Shown here one piece after another: positions 15,376-24,726 of a stretch of 64,000 nt of DNA. Position 1 is the stretch's first letter; every line of letters starts with the position of its first letter. The notes beneath the pieces were generated by a model. It did no database searches and was not told the DNA's origin. It saw only the letters and a program-made list of their open reading frames with translations. The stretch comes from Actinomadura opuntiae (GTDB lineage: Bacteria > Actinomycetota > Actinomycetes > Streptosporangiales > Streptosporangiaceae): positions 178,299 through 242,298 of the forward strand of contig NZ_JASNWF010000019.1 of the NCBI RefSeq assembly GCF_030283205.1. Direction: 5' to 3'. The position numbers and the translations under genes are program-made.

Positions 15376-17772
15376 TCAGACGGCGACGGGGGTGGTGGCC
15401 GGCTCCAGCGCCAGCTCCAGCACCTCGCGCACGTCGCTGACGGCGTGGACGGTCATGTTCTCCAGCACCTCGGCCGGGACGTCCTCGAGGTCCGGCTCGT
15501 TGCGCTTCGGCACGATCGCGGTGGTGATGCCGAGCCGGGACGCGGCCAGCAGCTTCTGCTTCAGGCCCCCGATCGGCAGCACCCGCCCGGTCAGCGACAC
15601 CTCGCCGGTCATCGCCACGTCCGACCGGACCGGCCGCCCCGACAGCAGCGACGCCAGCGCGGTCGTCATCGTGATGCCCGCGCTCGGGCCGTCCTTCGGG
15701 ATCGCGCCGGCGGGCACGTGGACGTGCACGCCGCGGTCCTTCAGGTCGCCGACCGGCAGCTCCAGCTCAGCGCCGCGCGAACGCAGGTAGCTGAGGGCGA
15801 TCCGCGCCGACTCCTTCATGACGTCGCCGAGCTGCCCGGTCAGCGTCACTCCCGTGTCGCCGGTCTCCTTGTCGGCCAGCGACGCCTCGATGTAGAGGAC
15901 GTCGCCGCCCGCGCCGGTGACCGCCAGGCCCGTCGCGACGCCCGGCACGCCCGTCCGCCGCTCCGACTTGCTGAGTTCGACCTCCGGGGTGAACCGGGGA
16001 CGGCCCAGGTAGTCCTTCAGGTCGTCCGCGCCGATCGAGACCGGCAGCGTCGCCTTCTCCAGCGCGACGTTCGCGGCGACCTTCCGCAGCACCCGCGCGA
16101 TCGACCGGTCCAGCGACCGGACGCCCGCCTCGCGGGTGTACTCGGCGGCCAGCATCCGCAGCGCGTCGTCGCCGAAGCTCACCTCCGAAGACTCCAGGCC
16201 GGCCTTGTCCAGCTGCTTCGGCAGCAGGTGGTCGCGGGCGATGGTGACCTTCTCGTCCTCGGTGTAGCCGTCCAGCTGGACGAGCTCCATCCGGTCGAGC
16301 AGCGGCCCGGGGATCGCCTCCACCACGTTCGCGGTCGCCAGGAACAGCACGTCGCTCAGGTCGAGCTCGACCTCCAGGTAGTGGTCGCGGAAGGTGTGGT
16401 TCTGCTCGGGGTCGAGGACCTCCAGCAGCGCCGCGGTCGGGTCGCCCCGGTAGTCCGCGCCGACCTTGTCGACCTCGTCCAGCAGCACGACCGGGTTCAT
16501 CGAGCCCGCCTCGCGGATCGCCCGGACGATCCGTCCCGGCAGCGCGCCCACGTAGGTGCGCCGGTGGCCGCGGATCTCCGCCTCGTCCCGCACGCCGCCG
16601 AGCGCGACGCGGACGAACTGGCGTCCCATGGCCTTCGCGACCGACTCGCCCAGCGAGGTCTTGCCGACTCCGGGAGGACCGGCCAGCGCCAGGACGGCAC
16701 CGCTCCGGCGCCCGCCCACGACACCGAGGCCCCGCTCCTCGCGGCGCTTGCGCACCGCCAGGTACTCGATGATGCGCTCCTTGACGTCGTCGAGGCCGGC
16801 GTGGTCGGCGTCCAGGATCTCGCGCGCGCCCGCGATGTCGTAGGCGTCCTCGGTCCGCTCGTTCCACGGGATGTCGAGGACGGTGTCCAGCCACGTGCGG
16901 ATCCAGCCGCCCTCCGGCGAGGCGTCGGACGACCGCTCCAGCTTGTCGACCTCCTTCAGCGCCGCCTCGCGGACCTTCTCCGGCAGGTTCGCGGCCTCGA
17001 TCCGGGCCCGGTAGTCGTCCTCCTCGTCGGCGGGGTCGCCGTTCAGCTCGGCCAGCTCCTTGCGGATGGCCTCCTGCTGCTGCCGCAGCAGGAACTCCCG
17101 CTGCGTCTTCTCCATGCCCTCCTGGACGTCCTTGCGGATCGTCTCGGCGACGTCCAGCTCGGCGAGGTGGTCGCGCGTCCAGCCGATGACCAGCTCGAGC
17201 CGCTCGACGACGTCGACCGTCTCCAGCACCTCGACCTTCTGCTCGGTCGTCAGGTACGGCGCGTACCCGGCGTTGTCCGCCAGCGTCGAGGGGTCGTCGA
17301 TCTGCTGGACCACGTCCACGACCTGCCACGCGCCGCGCTTCTGCAGGATCGCGCTGACCAGGCCCTTGTACTCCTTGGCCAGCTCCTGCGCCCGCCCGGA
17401 CGCCGGCGGCGTCTCGATCGCGGTGCCCTCGACCCACAGCGCCGCGCCGGGGCCGGTCGTCCCGGTCCCGATCCGCACCCGCTGCACGCCGCGGACGACC
17501 ACGCCGGGCTCCCCGCCCGGCAGCCGCCCCTCCTGCTCGATGACGCCGAGGGTTCCGACGCCCGCGTACTGCCCGTTCACCCGCGGCACCAGCAGCACCC
17601 GCGGCTTGCCCGCCGACCGGATGCCGGGCCCCTTGGGCTGCGCCACCGCCTTCGCGGCCTCGACGGCCGCCCGGACCTCGCCGCTCTCGGACAGGTCGAG
17701 GGGCACCACCATGCCCGGCAGAACGGCCCCGTCGTCCAGGGGCAGCACCGGCAGCGTCAGGGTCTCGCTCAT
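15376..17772 (-). CDS. lon: ATP-dependent protease Lon
   Basis: 798-residue cytoplasmic AAA+ serine protease. It has the N-terminal substrate domain (LPVLPL start), Walker A GPPGVGKTS near residue 365, Walker B VVLLDEVDK, and the protease domain with Ser about 696 in KDGPSAG and Lys about 738 in GGLKQK, the normal Ser-Lys spacing. The ATG at 17772 is chosen over the TTG at 17784 because GGAG lies six bases before it. A HAIR element lies about 70 bases upstream, predicting heat-shock control by HspR. Confidence 0.97.
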   Translation of the reverse strand: MSETLTLPVLPLDDGAVLPGMVVPLDLSESGEVRAAVEAAKAVAQPKGPGIRSAGKPRVLLVPRVNGQYAGVGTLGVIEQEGRLPGGEPGVVVRGVQRVRIGTGTTGPGAALWVEGTAIETPPASGRAQELAKEYKGLVSAILQKRGAWQVVDVVQQIDDPSTLADNAGYAPYLTTEQKVEVLETVDVVERLELVIGWTRDHLAELDVAETIRKDVQEGMEKTQREFLLRQQQEAIRKELAELNGDPADEEDDYRARIEAANLPEKVREAALKEVDKLERSSDASPEGGWIRTWLDTVLDIPWNERTEDAYDIAGAREILDADHAGLDDVKERIIEYLAVRKRREERGLGVVGGRRSGAVLALAGPPGVGKTSLGESVAKAMGRQFVRVALGGVRDEAEIRGHRRTYVGALPGRIVRAIREAGSMNPVVLLDEVDKVGADYRGDPTAALLEVLDPEQNHTFRDHYLEVELDLSDVLFLATANVVEAIPGPLLDRMELVQLDGYTEDEKVTIARDHLLPKQLDKAGLESSEVSFGDDALRMLAAEYTREAGVRSLDRSIARVLRKVAANVALEKATLPVSIGADDLKDYLGRPRFTPEVELSKSERRTGVPGVATGLAVTGAGGDVLYIEASLADKETGDTGVTLTGQLGDVMKESARIALSYLRSRGAELELPVGDLKDRGVHVHVPAGAIPKDGPSAGITMTTALASLLSGRPVRSDVAMTGEVSLTGRVLPIGGLKQKLLAASRLGITTAIVPKRNEPDLEDVPAEVLENMTVHAVSDVREVLELALEPATTPVAV

Positions 17773-17842
17773 GCTCAGCTCCAAGTCCGTCGTCGCGGCC
17801 CCCGGGAGGGACCGTCCCGGTCGCCCGGGAACCCAACATCAA

Positions 17843-17863
17843 GTTGAGTCATACACACTCAAG
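17843..17863. promoter_or_regulatory. HAIR element (HspR operator) upstream of lon
   Basis: The site reads GTTGAGT-N7-ACTCAAG, against the known HspR consensus CTTGAGT-N7-ACTCAAG: 13 of 14 defined bases match. HspR repression of lon through a HAIR site is established in Streptomyces. The AT-rich surroundings fit a promoter. Confidence 0.85.
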
Positions 17864-17935
17864 AAAACGGAGCACCAATTAATTTCCTCAGCAACGTTCG
17901 CTCTGAGCGATCACCGCCGCCTACCCTGGGGCCTC

Positions 17936-18403
17936 ATGGGCCGGGCCTTGGCGTCGGACGCGAACGGCAACACCCTGACCGCGTTCCTGCCTGCCGTATC
18001 CACGTGCAACACCCCCGACGACGCTCCGATGCCCGCCGCCCTGGTCGCCGTCCGCCATGGGACCTCCGTCCTCCTGGTCTTCGACCGCCACCGCCGCCAA
18101 TGGGAACTCCCCGGCGGCCGGATCGAGCCCGGCGAGACGCCCTTGCAGGCGGCCGTCCGGGAGCTCCGTGAAGAGACCGGCCTCCACCTGGCCGCCCTCG
18201 CCCTCGCCGGCCACGCCCGCTTCCACCTCGCCGACCCGCCCCGCGACGAATACGCCGCCGTCTACGCCGGCCGCGTCACCACCCGCCACCAGTTCGTCCC
18301 CAACGACGAGATCAGCGCCATCCACTGGTGGAACACCACCACCGCACCACCTCCCGGCTCCCAACCCCTGGACACCACCCTCGCCCGCCTCGCCGGTGGT
18401 TAG
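17936..18403 (+). CDS. Nudix hydrolase
   Basis: 155 residues. The Nudix box is complete: GGRIEPGETPLQAAVREL followed by REETGL, giving the metal-binding glutamates. Such enzymes hydrolyse nucleoside diphosphates linked to another group; the substrate cannot be read from the sequence. The ATG at 17936 follows TACCCT by eight bases with no clear ribosome binding site, so the message may be leaderless. The stop is interlocked with the end of the convergent amidase gene (four shared bases). Confidence 0.88.
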   Translation: MGRALASDANGNTLTAFLPAVSTCNTPDDAPMPAALVAVRHGTSVLLVFDRHRRQWELPGGRIEPGETPLQAAVRELREETGLHLAALALAGHARFHLADPPRDEYAAVYAGRVTTRHQFVPNDEISAIHWWNTTTAPPPGSQPLDTTLARLAGG

Positions 18404-19824
18404 GCCGTCCCACCCGCGGCGTGGACAGGCGGATACCGCTCCTTCCATGGCATGGCCTGCTCCAGATGGGCGGCCACCTGGAAGAGCAGGTCCTCGCGGC
18501 CGTACGGGGCGACGATCTGCACGCCGATCGGCAGGCCGTCCTCGCCGGTGCCGAGCGGGAGGCTGATCGCGGGCTGGCCGGTGATGTTGAACAGGACGGT
18601 GAACGGGCCGTAGTCCGCCAGCGTCCGCAGCCAGCCGGTCATGGTGTGCCCGGGGTCGTCGTAGCGCAGGGTGCCGTGCGGCGCCGGGAGCCGGCCGAGG
18701 GTCGGGGTGACGAGCAGGTCGTGGTCGGTGAAGAACGCGCTGACCGATCGCGTCACCCGGTTCTGGGCGTCGAAGGCGGCCAGCATGTCCAAGGCGCTGT
18801 ACTCCCTGGCCTCCTCCAGGAACCGCCGCGAGACCGCCTCCAGCATGGCCGGGTCCGGTTGCCGGGGCGCCAGGAGCAGCGTGGAGGCGACTGCGATCCC
18901 CCCGGCGACCCATGCCCGCATGACGGCGTCCCAGTCGACGACCGGCCCCGTCTCCTCGACGATGTGGCCCGCCTGCTCCAGCGCCCGGCCGACCCGGACC
19001 GCCGCCGCGGCCACCTGCCCGTCGACCCCCGCGCCCGACCAGGCCCCGGTGTGCACCGCCGCCCGCAGCCGGCCGGGCGGCGTCCCGACCTCGTCGGCGT
19101 AGGGGCGGCGCGGGGGCGGCGCCGTGTATTTGTCGCCGATCCCGGGGCCTTGGACGGCGTCCAGGAGGCGGGCGGCGTCGCGGACGGTGCGGGTGAGCGC
19201 GAACTCGTATGCCATGCCGAGCATCGGCTCGCCCATGTCGGGGCCGCAGGGCACTCGTCCCCGGCTCGGCTTGAGCCCGACCAGGCCGCAGCAGGACGCC
19301 GGGACCCGGATGGACCCGGCTCCGTCACCGGCATGGGCGAGGGGCACCGCCCCGGCGGCGACCAGCGCGGCGGCGCCGCCGCTCGACCCGCCGACGCCCC
19401 GCTCCGGGTCCCACGGGTTACGGGTCGTGCCGTACCTGACCGATTCGGTGGCGAAGCTCAGGCACAGCTCCGGCACCGTGGTGAGCCCCAGGGTGACCAG
19501 GCCGGCGGCGCGGAAGCGGGCCATCAGGTCGCTGTCGTGCCCGGGGACGACGCCCGGCAGCGCGCGGCTGCCCAGGAAGAACGGCACGCCCTCCGCCACC
19601 GGGCCGTGGTCCTTGATCAGGAACGGCGCGCCCGCCAGCGGCCCGCCGGCGGCGTGGCCGAGCGCGGGAGAGAAGACGGGCAGCGCCAGCCCGTTCACCG
19701 TGCCGTTCACCGCGGCCAGCGCCCGCCTTGCCGCGGCCTCGACCTCGGCGGCGGTGACCTCTCCGGACCTGACCAGATCGCTGATCGCGACGGCGTCGAG
19801 CCGCGCGTACTCGTGAAGTTCCAT
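18400..19824 (-). CDS. Amidase (amidase-signature family)
   Basis: 474 residues. The Ser-cisSer-Lys machinery is visible: Lys in APFLIKDHGP, then the signature GVGGSSGGAAALVAAGAVP with the cis-Ser, and the nucleophile region GDGAGSIRVPAS. The length suits stand-alone amidases rather than GatA, and no gatB/gatC is present. The ATG at 19824 has GAGGG upstream. It hydrolyses some carboxamide; which one is unknown. The 228-base gap upstream shows no further gene. Confidence 0.9.
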   Translation of the reverse strand: MELHEYARLDAVAISDLVRSGEVTAAEVEAAARRALAAVNGTVNGLALPVFSPALGHAAGGPLAGAPFLIKDHGPVAEGVPFFLGSRALPGVVPGHDSDLMARFRAAGLVTLGLTTVPELCLSFATESVRYGTTRNPWDPERGVGGSSGGAAALVAAGAVPLAHAGDGAGSIRVPASCCGLVGLKPSRGRVPCGPDMGEPMLGMAYEFALTRTVRDAARLLDAVQGPGIGDKYTAPPPRRPYADEVGTPPGRLRAAVHTGAWSGAGVDGQVAAAAVRVGRALEQAGHIVEETGPVVDWDAVMRAWVAGGIAVASTLLLAPRQPDPAMLEAVSRRFLEEAREYSALDMLAAFDAQNRVTRSVSAFFTDHDLLVTPTLGRLPAPHGTLRYDDPGHTMTGWLRTLADYGPFTVLFNITGQPAISLPLGTGEDGLPIGVQIVAPYGREDLLFQVAAHLEQAMPWKERYPPVHAAGGTA

Positions 19825-20052
19825 GAAGAGCCCTCGTCCGGCGTCCTGGACGCCTGTACCTCGATCACCATCGTCTTCGTGACAACACGGACCGGGGGAC
19901 GGTCGCGGCATCGGACCGGCGGCCCGGGGGCCGTCCCCTCGGCGATCGAGGTGCTTCTACGCTCGGCTCATCACGGCCCATCCTGCCACCGGCACCGGTA
20001 GGTCTCGACCGGTTTTCCTGCCGGGGGCTTTCCGTCCGCGCGGCGTGCCGGG

Positions 20053-21333
20053 CTAGGCGAGGAGGCCGGGGAGGGTGCTCGGGGCCTCGCCCTTCCCGGT
20101 GGCGCGGCGGGACTCGTCGGCGGCCCATTTGAAGACGCCGGTGGCCATCAGGGACGGCTCCGCCTCGGCGCGGGCGGCGTAGACCTCGGCGCGGGCCTCG
20201 TGAAGGGACGCGTCGTCCGGGTCGGCCTGGACGGCCATCTCGGCGAGGTGGGCGGCCAGGCGCAGGTCGCCGTCGGCGACGGCGCGGCGGGCCGCGTCGG
20301 CGATCCTGGCGGCGCCGCCGGCCAGGGACGCGACGGCGCGGGCGACATCGGCGTCGCGGGCGGGCTTGAGGTGCGCGGGGTTGCCGTCGTACCAGCCGCC
20401 GTACATGCGCCACAGGTTGCGGACGATGAACTCGGGCTCGTCGTACTTGGCCTGCAGGTAGACGCGGTCGGACAGGTGCGCGGGCGGGGCGACGGCGTGC
20501 ACGATGGCGTCGAGGCGGCGGCCGTCGTTGAGCATGGCGAGGGTCTGGTCGATGATGCTCTCCAGCCACTCGGCGGTCTCGGTGAGGGCCTGGGAGATCC
20601 GGTCGGCGCCGAAGATCGGGGCGCCGTGCGACGGCATCATGATCTCGGCGCCGAGGGCGGCCATGCGGCGCAGGGCATGCGCCCACTCGCGGGGGTAGCG
20701 CTGCACCTTCTGCGGGTTGCCGCAGTTGGGGGTGAGCCAGATGAACAGGTCGCCGGGCAGCAGCAGTCTGTACTCGGGGACGTAGGCGACGGTGGCGTCG
20801 TCGGTCTCGCCCTTGGCGTGGAAGAGGTCGAAGGTGAGGCCCGCGCGGGTGACGGTCAGCGCGTCGCGGTAGGTGACGTCGGGGTGGCGGTACTCGGTGG
20901 GCCAGCGCAGGTCCGGAGCCTGGAACTGGCGCTGGTTGATCACCGAGTTGTAGCCGGCGGTGAGGACGTAGCGGTCGAAGCGGTCGCGGACGAGTTCGTG
21001 CGCGACGACCTGGGGGCGCGGGCCGTCCTCGGCGTCGAACGGTCCCATGCCCATGACGTGGTCGATGTGGCCGTGCGAGTAGAACGCGAGGGTGAGCGGG
21101 TCCGGCGTCCAGGCGCGGATGCGGTCGTGCAGCTTCGCGGCGGTCAGCTGGTTGCCGGTGTCGAACAGGATCAGTTCGCCGGCGTTTCGGAACGCGATGA
21201 CGTTGCCGAAGCCGGGCTGCCAGCCGAGACCGTCGGCGATCTCGATGACGCCGGAGCCGCCCATGCCGGTGTGGACGATGCTGTCGTCGGCCGCGCCGCG
21301 CCAGACCTTGTCCGCATAGTCCTTGATGTCCAT
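20053..21333 (-). CDS. Alkylsulfatase-type metallo-beta-lactamase-fold hydrolase
   Basis: 426 residues. The metal site SHGHIDH (HxHxDH pattern), MMPSHG and the dimerisation-domain region after about residue 260 match the alkyl sulfatase (SdsA1/BDS1) family. Those proteins are usually 600-650 residues with a C-terminal SCP2-like substrate-binding domain; here that domain is missing. ATG 21333 follows GAGAGGAA. It begins 11 bases after the MFS gene and is probably co-transcribed with it, suggesting import of its substrate. Sulfate ester cleavage is likely but unproven. Confidence 0.82.
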   Translation of the reverse strand: MDIKDYADKVWRGAADDSIVHTGMGGSGVIEIADGLGWQPGFGNVIAFRNAGELILFDTGNQLTAAKLHDRIRAWTPDPLTLAFYSHGHIDHVMGMGPFDAEDGPRPQVVAHELVRDRFDRYVLTAGYNSVINQRQFQAPDLRWPTEYRHPDVTYRDALTVTRAGLTFDLFHAKGETDDATVAYVPEYRLLLPGDLFIWLTPNCGNPQKVQRYPREWAHALRRMAALGAEIMMPSHGAPIFGADRISQALTETAEWLESIIDQTLAMLNDGRRLDAIVHAVAPPAHLSDRVYLQAKYDEPEFIVRNLWRMYGGWYDGNPAHLKPARDADVARAVASLAGGAARIADAARRAVADGDLRLAAHLAEMAVQADPDDASLHEARAEVYAARAEAEPSLMATGVFKWAADESRRATGKGEAPSTLPGLLA

Positions 21334-21344
21334 GGTCGTTCCTC

Positions 21345-22628
21345 TCAGTGGGTGAGCACGGCGGGCGCCGGGAGCGCGTCGAGCGAGGCGCGGTCGCGGG
21401 CCGGGCGGATCAGCGCGGCGGCCAGCAGCCCGCCGCAGATCATCAGGACGGCGCCGAGGTCGAAGGCGTGCTGGAACCCGGCCGCCTTGGTCGCCGCCGC
21501 GTCCACGATCGCGCCGGTGAGCAGCGGGCCGAACGCGCCGGCGGTGGAAGCGATCGCGGTGACGATGCCGAGCAGCGCGCCGCGCCGGGCGGCCGGGACG
21601 AGTTCGGACAGCGCGGCCTGCATCAGCCCGAAGAACGCGTTCCCGACCGTGAAGGCGATCATCATGACGAGGATCAGGCCCGCTCCCCCGCCGACCCGGG
21701 TGACCAGCAGCGTCGCCAGGCCGGAGGTCACGACGGCGGCGCCGCCGAGGACGCCGCGCGCGGCCCGGCTCGTCCGGCCGGCGCGCATCATCCGGGTGGA
21801 GGCGTAGCCGACGGCGAGCATGAACCCGATGCCGACGACCTGCGTCCCGGCCGCGATCAGGCTCGCCTTCTCCAGCTCGATGCCGTGCACGCGCTGCAGG
21901 TACTGCGGCAGCCAGGTGACGGCGACGGCCATCGTCCAGAACCCGGCGAAGCCCGCCGCGAGGCCGCCGAGGACGGTGCCGCGGGTGAGGAGCCGCCGGT
22001 AGGGGACGCGGGTCTCCTCGGTACGGGCCTCGGCGCGGGACGCGTACGGGCCCTCGCCGCCGAGGCCGAGCCAGGCGAGCGTCCACAGCACGCCGAGGAC
22101 GCCGGTGAGGGCGAAGGCGGCGCGCCAGCCGAGCCGGGTGACCACGACCGCCAGCAGCGGCGCGCCGATCGCGACGCCGGCGGCGCCGCCGACGGTGAGC
22201 AGGCTGCTGGGCAGCGCGCGCTCCCGGTCGGGGAACCAGCCGAACGCGGTGTGGTTCGCCGTCGCGAACGCGGGCCCCTCGGCCATGCCGAGCGTGACGC
22301 GGGTGACCAGCAGGGCGCCGAGGCCGGCCGCGGGCAGCCCGACGACCAGCTGGGAGACGCTCCACACCACGACGAGGACGGCCAGCAGCCGGCGCGCGGG
22401 CACCCGGTCGGCCAGGAAGCCGACGACGATGCCGGAGACGCTGAACAGCAGGTAGAAGGCGCTGCCGATGGAGCCGAACTCGGTGTCGGACAGCCCGAGG
22501 TCGTCCCGGATGTGCTTGCCGGCCAGCCCGAGGACGGTCTTGTCCATGAAGTTGATCATCATGAAGAGGACGAGCAGCACCAGGATCGTCCGGGCCCGGC
22601 GGGACGGCGACGTGGGCGGATCCACCAT
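21345..22628 (-). CDS. MFS transporter
   Basis: 427 residues with twelve predicted membrane segments. The loop-2 motif appears as GFLADRVPARR and the first helix carries FMMINFMDKTVLGLAG, a pattern seen in anion:cation-symporter-type organic acid carriers. ATG 22628 is chosen for GGAG nine bases upstream; ATG 22643 is possible. The downstream partner is the alkylsulfatase-like gene; the divergent neighbour is a PucR-type regulator, so the pair is probably inducible. Confidence 0.88.
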   Translation of the reverse strand: MVDPPTSPSRRARTILVLLVLFMMINFMDKTVLGLAGKHIRDDLGLSDTEFGSIGSAFYLLFSVSGIVVGFLADRVPARRLLAVLVVVWSVSQLVVGLPAAGLGALLVTRVTLGMAEGPAFATANHTAFGWFPDRERALPSSLLTVGGAAGVAIGAPLLAVVVTRLGWRAAFALTGVLGVLWTLAWLGLGGEGPYASRAEARTEETRVPYRRLLTRGTVLGGLAAGFAGFWTMAVAVTWLPQYLQRVHGIELEKASLIAAGTQVVGIGFMLAVGYASTRMMRAGRTSRAARGVLGGAAVVTSGLATLLVTRVGGGAGLILVMMIAFTVGNAFFGLMQAALSELVPAARRGALLGIVTAIASTAGAFGPLLTGAIVDAAATKAAGFQHAFDLGAVLMICGGLLAAALIRPARDRASLDALPAPAVLTH

Positions 22629-22729
22629 GCGACGGGGCTCCATTCGACGGCGGGGGTGGTACGGGTCACCCTTCCGTCCGCCGGTGCGCCTCGACAATCG
22701 GTGGTTCTCCCGCGTTCGTCCGTTCCGGC

Positions 22730-22743
22730 TGTGACATGTCACA
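22730..22743. promoter_or_regulatory. Palindrome between MFS and PucR-type genes
   Basis: Perfect 14-base palindrome TGTGACATGTCACA in the 151-base divergent gap. Flanking direct repeats (ACAATCGGTGG near 22695 and ACAATCGGCGG near 22741) add to the impression of a regulator site. Candidate binder: the PucR-type protein next door. Confidence 0.5.
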
Positions 22744-22779
22744 ATCGGCGGCGGGGAGGTCGCCATCGACACGGAGCGG

Positions 22780-23973
22780 GTGCGGCGGGCCGCGGCGGAG
22801 CTGGCGGCGCGCTGCGAGGGGCAGGTCAACCGGCTCGCGCGGGAGCTGGCGGAGCGGCGCTTCGCCGCGATCCCCGACTACGCCGACCTGCCCGCGGACA
22901 TGCGGGACGTGGAGATCGCGGCGACCGCCCGGTACGCGATCCGGCAGTTCCTGCGGATGGCCGCCGGCACCCCGGTCGACCCCGACGATCTGCGGCTGTT
23001 CCGCGAGCGCGCCGCGCAGCGGGCCGAGGAGGGCGTCCCCCTCGCGACGCTGCTGACCACGTACCACATCGGCGCCGAGGTCATCTGGGACGCGCTGGTC
23101 GCCGAGGCCCGTCCGGACGAGACGGACGCGCTCCTGCTGCTGGCGCGCCTCCAGTTGCGCGGCACCAACCGGGTCGTCGTCGCGGTGACCGAGGCCTACC
23201 AGGCGGAGCGGGCGGCGCTCCTGGACGAGCGGCGCGAGGCCGTCCGCGAAGTGGCGCGGGCCCTGCTGGCCGGGGAGGCGGCGGACGCGACCGCGGCCCG
23301 GTACGGGATCCCCCTCGCGGACGCCTATCTCGTGCTCGACCTGCGCCTCAAGGAGGGGCCGCCGAACACCGGCGTCGCCGAGCGCCGCGTCCTGCGGCGG
23401 ATCCGCGCGGGCCTGGAGGGGTTCGGCGAGGGCACGCCGTTGATGCTGCTGGACGAGCGCGGCGCGCGCGTCCTGCTGCCCTCGCACGCGGCCGAGCGGC
23501 TGCCCGACCTGGAGCGGCTCCTCGTCGGCGCGGGCACTCCGGCTCAGCCGGTGATCGCCGGCGCGGCCCGCTCGCGGGGCACGGCGGACGTCCCGGACGC
23601 GTCCCGCCAGGCCGCCCGGATCGCCGGCATCGCGCAGGCCACCGGGCGTCCCGCCGGCGTGTACGAGCTGGGCGACGTCCTGCTCGACTACCACCTGACC
23701 GGCCCCGGCGACAGCGGCCGTGTCGTCGCCGCCGCGCTCGACCCCCTCGACGCCCATCCCGAACTGCTGGACACGCTCCGCGCGTTCCTCGACGGCGACA
23801 TGGACCGCCGCCGGACCGCCGCCGCACTCGCCGTGCACCCCAACACCGTCGACAACCGGCTCGCCCGCGTCGCCCGCCTCATCGGCGCCGATCCGCGCAC
23901 CACGCGCGGCATGCTGCTGTGCGCCACCGCGCTCACGCTCCGTGGTCAGAGCGGCCGGGGCGGCCGGGCGTAG
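22780..23973 (+). CDS. PucR-family transcriptional regulator
   Basis: 397 residues. The N-terminal half is helical (RsbR/PucR-associated type), a degenerate GGDEF-like middle follows, and the C-terminal HTH_30 domain shows LDPLDAHPELLDTLRAFLD then RRRTAAALAVHPNTVDNRL, the characteristic PucR helix-turn-helix. GTG 22780 is the only standard start in frame. A GGGGAGG lies further up near 22753, so a non-standard start (ATC 22765) cannot be excluded. It likely senses a substrate of the divergent transporter/hydrolase pair. Confidence 0.9.
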   Translation: MRRAAAELAARCEGQVNRLARELAERRFAAIPDYADLPADMRDVEIAATARYAIRQFLRMAAGTPVDPDDLRLFRERAAQRAEEGVPLATLLTTYHIGAEVIWDALVAEARPDETDALLLLARLQLRGTNRVVVAVTEAYQAERAALLDERREAVREVARALLAGEAADATAARYGIPLADAYLVLDLRLKEGPPNTGVAERRVLRRIRAGLEGFGEGTPLMLLDERGARVLLPSHAAERLPDLERLLVGAGTPAQPVIAGAARSRGTADVPDASRQAARIAGIAQATGRPAGVYELGDVLLDYHLTGPGDSGRVVAAALDPLDAHPELLDTLRAFLDGDMDRRRTAAALAVHPNTVDNRLARVARLIGADPRTTRGMLLCATALTLRGQSGRGGRA

Positions 23974-24156
23974 CGGGCCGCCCACCTGTCAGCGGGCAAT
24001 GCCCCGGCAAAGACCGCGCGGCGATCATGATTCTTTGCGCACCCCCGGTTTACGCCCGCATGACGTGCGGGTACTTACCGCAACGAGTTCGTGACACAGG
24101 GTGAACGGCAGGCTACCGGGACGGCAAAGTCCCAGGTCGAATCGGGGAGGTGGGAG
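23974..24156 (+). other. Leader/intergenic region without a gene
   Basis: 183 bases. It contains CCCGCA-N5-TGCGGG (about 24053-24069) and a weak promoter-like pair (GTGACA ... TACCGG) ending near 24120. GGGGAGG at 24144-24150 precedes the ATG at 24157. No known RNA motif could be assigned with confidence. Confidence 0.4.
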
Positions 24157-24561
24157 ATGACCGGCACACAGCGTGAGCAGCGTCCCACCCCTTCGGCGCA
24201 TCGCCCGCCGTACGGCCCGGCCGGGGCGGCCGAGGGCGTTCCCGTGACCGGCCGGCAGGGCACGCGGCGTCCCCCGACGCGCGCCCTGCCGGCCGGCCGC
24301 GGCGACACACCTCGGGTCCTCGGCCGCACCGGACCGGACCGGGCCTCCCGTCGCGACCACCACCGGGCGCCGATGCCGTACGCCCCCGCGGCACCGGCGC
24401 CCCTCACCGCCGGGCCGGCGGCCCCGCCGACCTGCGCCGCCGGCCCGGCCCCAACGCCCCCGCCCGTCCGGGCGCCTTCGCGGCGCCCGCCTCCTGAAGC
24501 CGGGCGGGCCGTCACGCCCCCGTCCGGCCGGGCTTGGAAGGGAGGTGGGAATCAGCCCTGA
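24157..24561 (+). CDS. Small proline/arginine-rich hypothetical protein
   Basis: 134 codons beginning at an ATG with GGGGAGG six bases upstream. The product is dominated by Pro, Ala and Arg, has no signal peptide or membrane segment, and would be disordered. Such composition is also what a non-coding frame of GC-rich DNA yields, so the good ribosome binding site is the main support. A hairpin follows at 24656-24695. Confidence 0.35.
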   Translation: MTGTQREQRPTPSAHRPPYGPAGAAEGVPVTGRQGTRRPPTRALPAGRGDTPRVLGRTGPDRASRRDHHRAPMPYAPAAPAPLTAGPAAPPTCAAGPAPTPPPVRAPSRRPPPEAGRAVTPPSGRAWKGGGNQP

Positions 24562-24655
24562 TCGGAGCCGGCGCTACGCCGGTCGCACCAGGCGGCCGGA
24601 ACTCCGTCCGACCCCCGTCCCGGCCGCCCACACGCAGTAAGGGATCGCTGCGGAG

Positions 24656-24695
24656 CCGAGCCCGTGAAGGCAGGAGAAGCCTTCACGGGCCTCGG
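24656..24695. terminator. Hairpin between convergent genes
   Basis: CCGAG-CCCGTGAAGGC (24656-24671) pairs with GCCTTCACGGGCCTCGG (24679-24695) with one bulged base and a seven-base loop. It lies just before the end of the MarR-GNAT gene on the other strand. Confidence 0.75.
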
Positions 24696-24726
24696 TTCGT
24701 TCCCCTGTCCAGGGCGTTCCGGCAGG

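Noticed and set aside
24001..24156. Possible c-di-AMP (ydaO-type) riboswitch before the small Pro-rich gene
   Set aside because: GGGTGAA and GTCGAATCGGGG pieces look suggestive, but the full set of conserved elements is not there in order and the gene downstream is not a cell-wall hydrolase. A covariance-model search would settle it.
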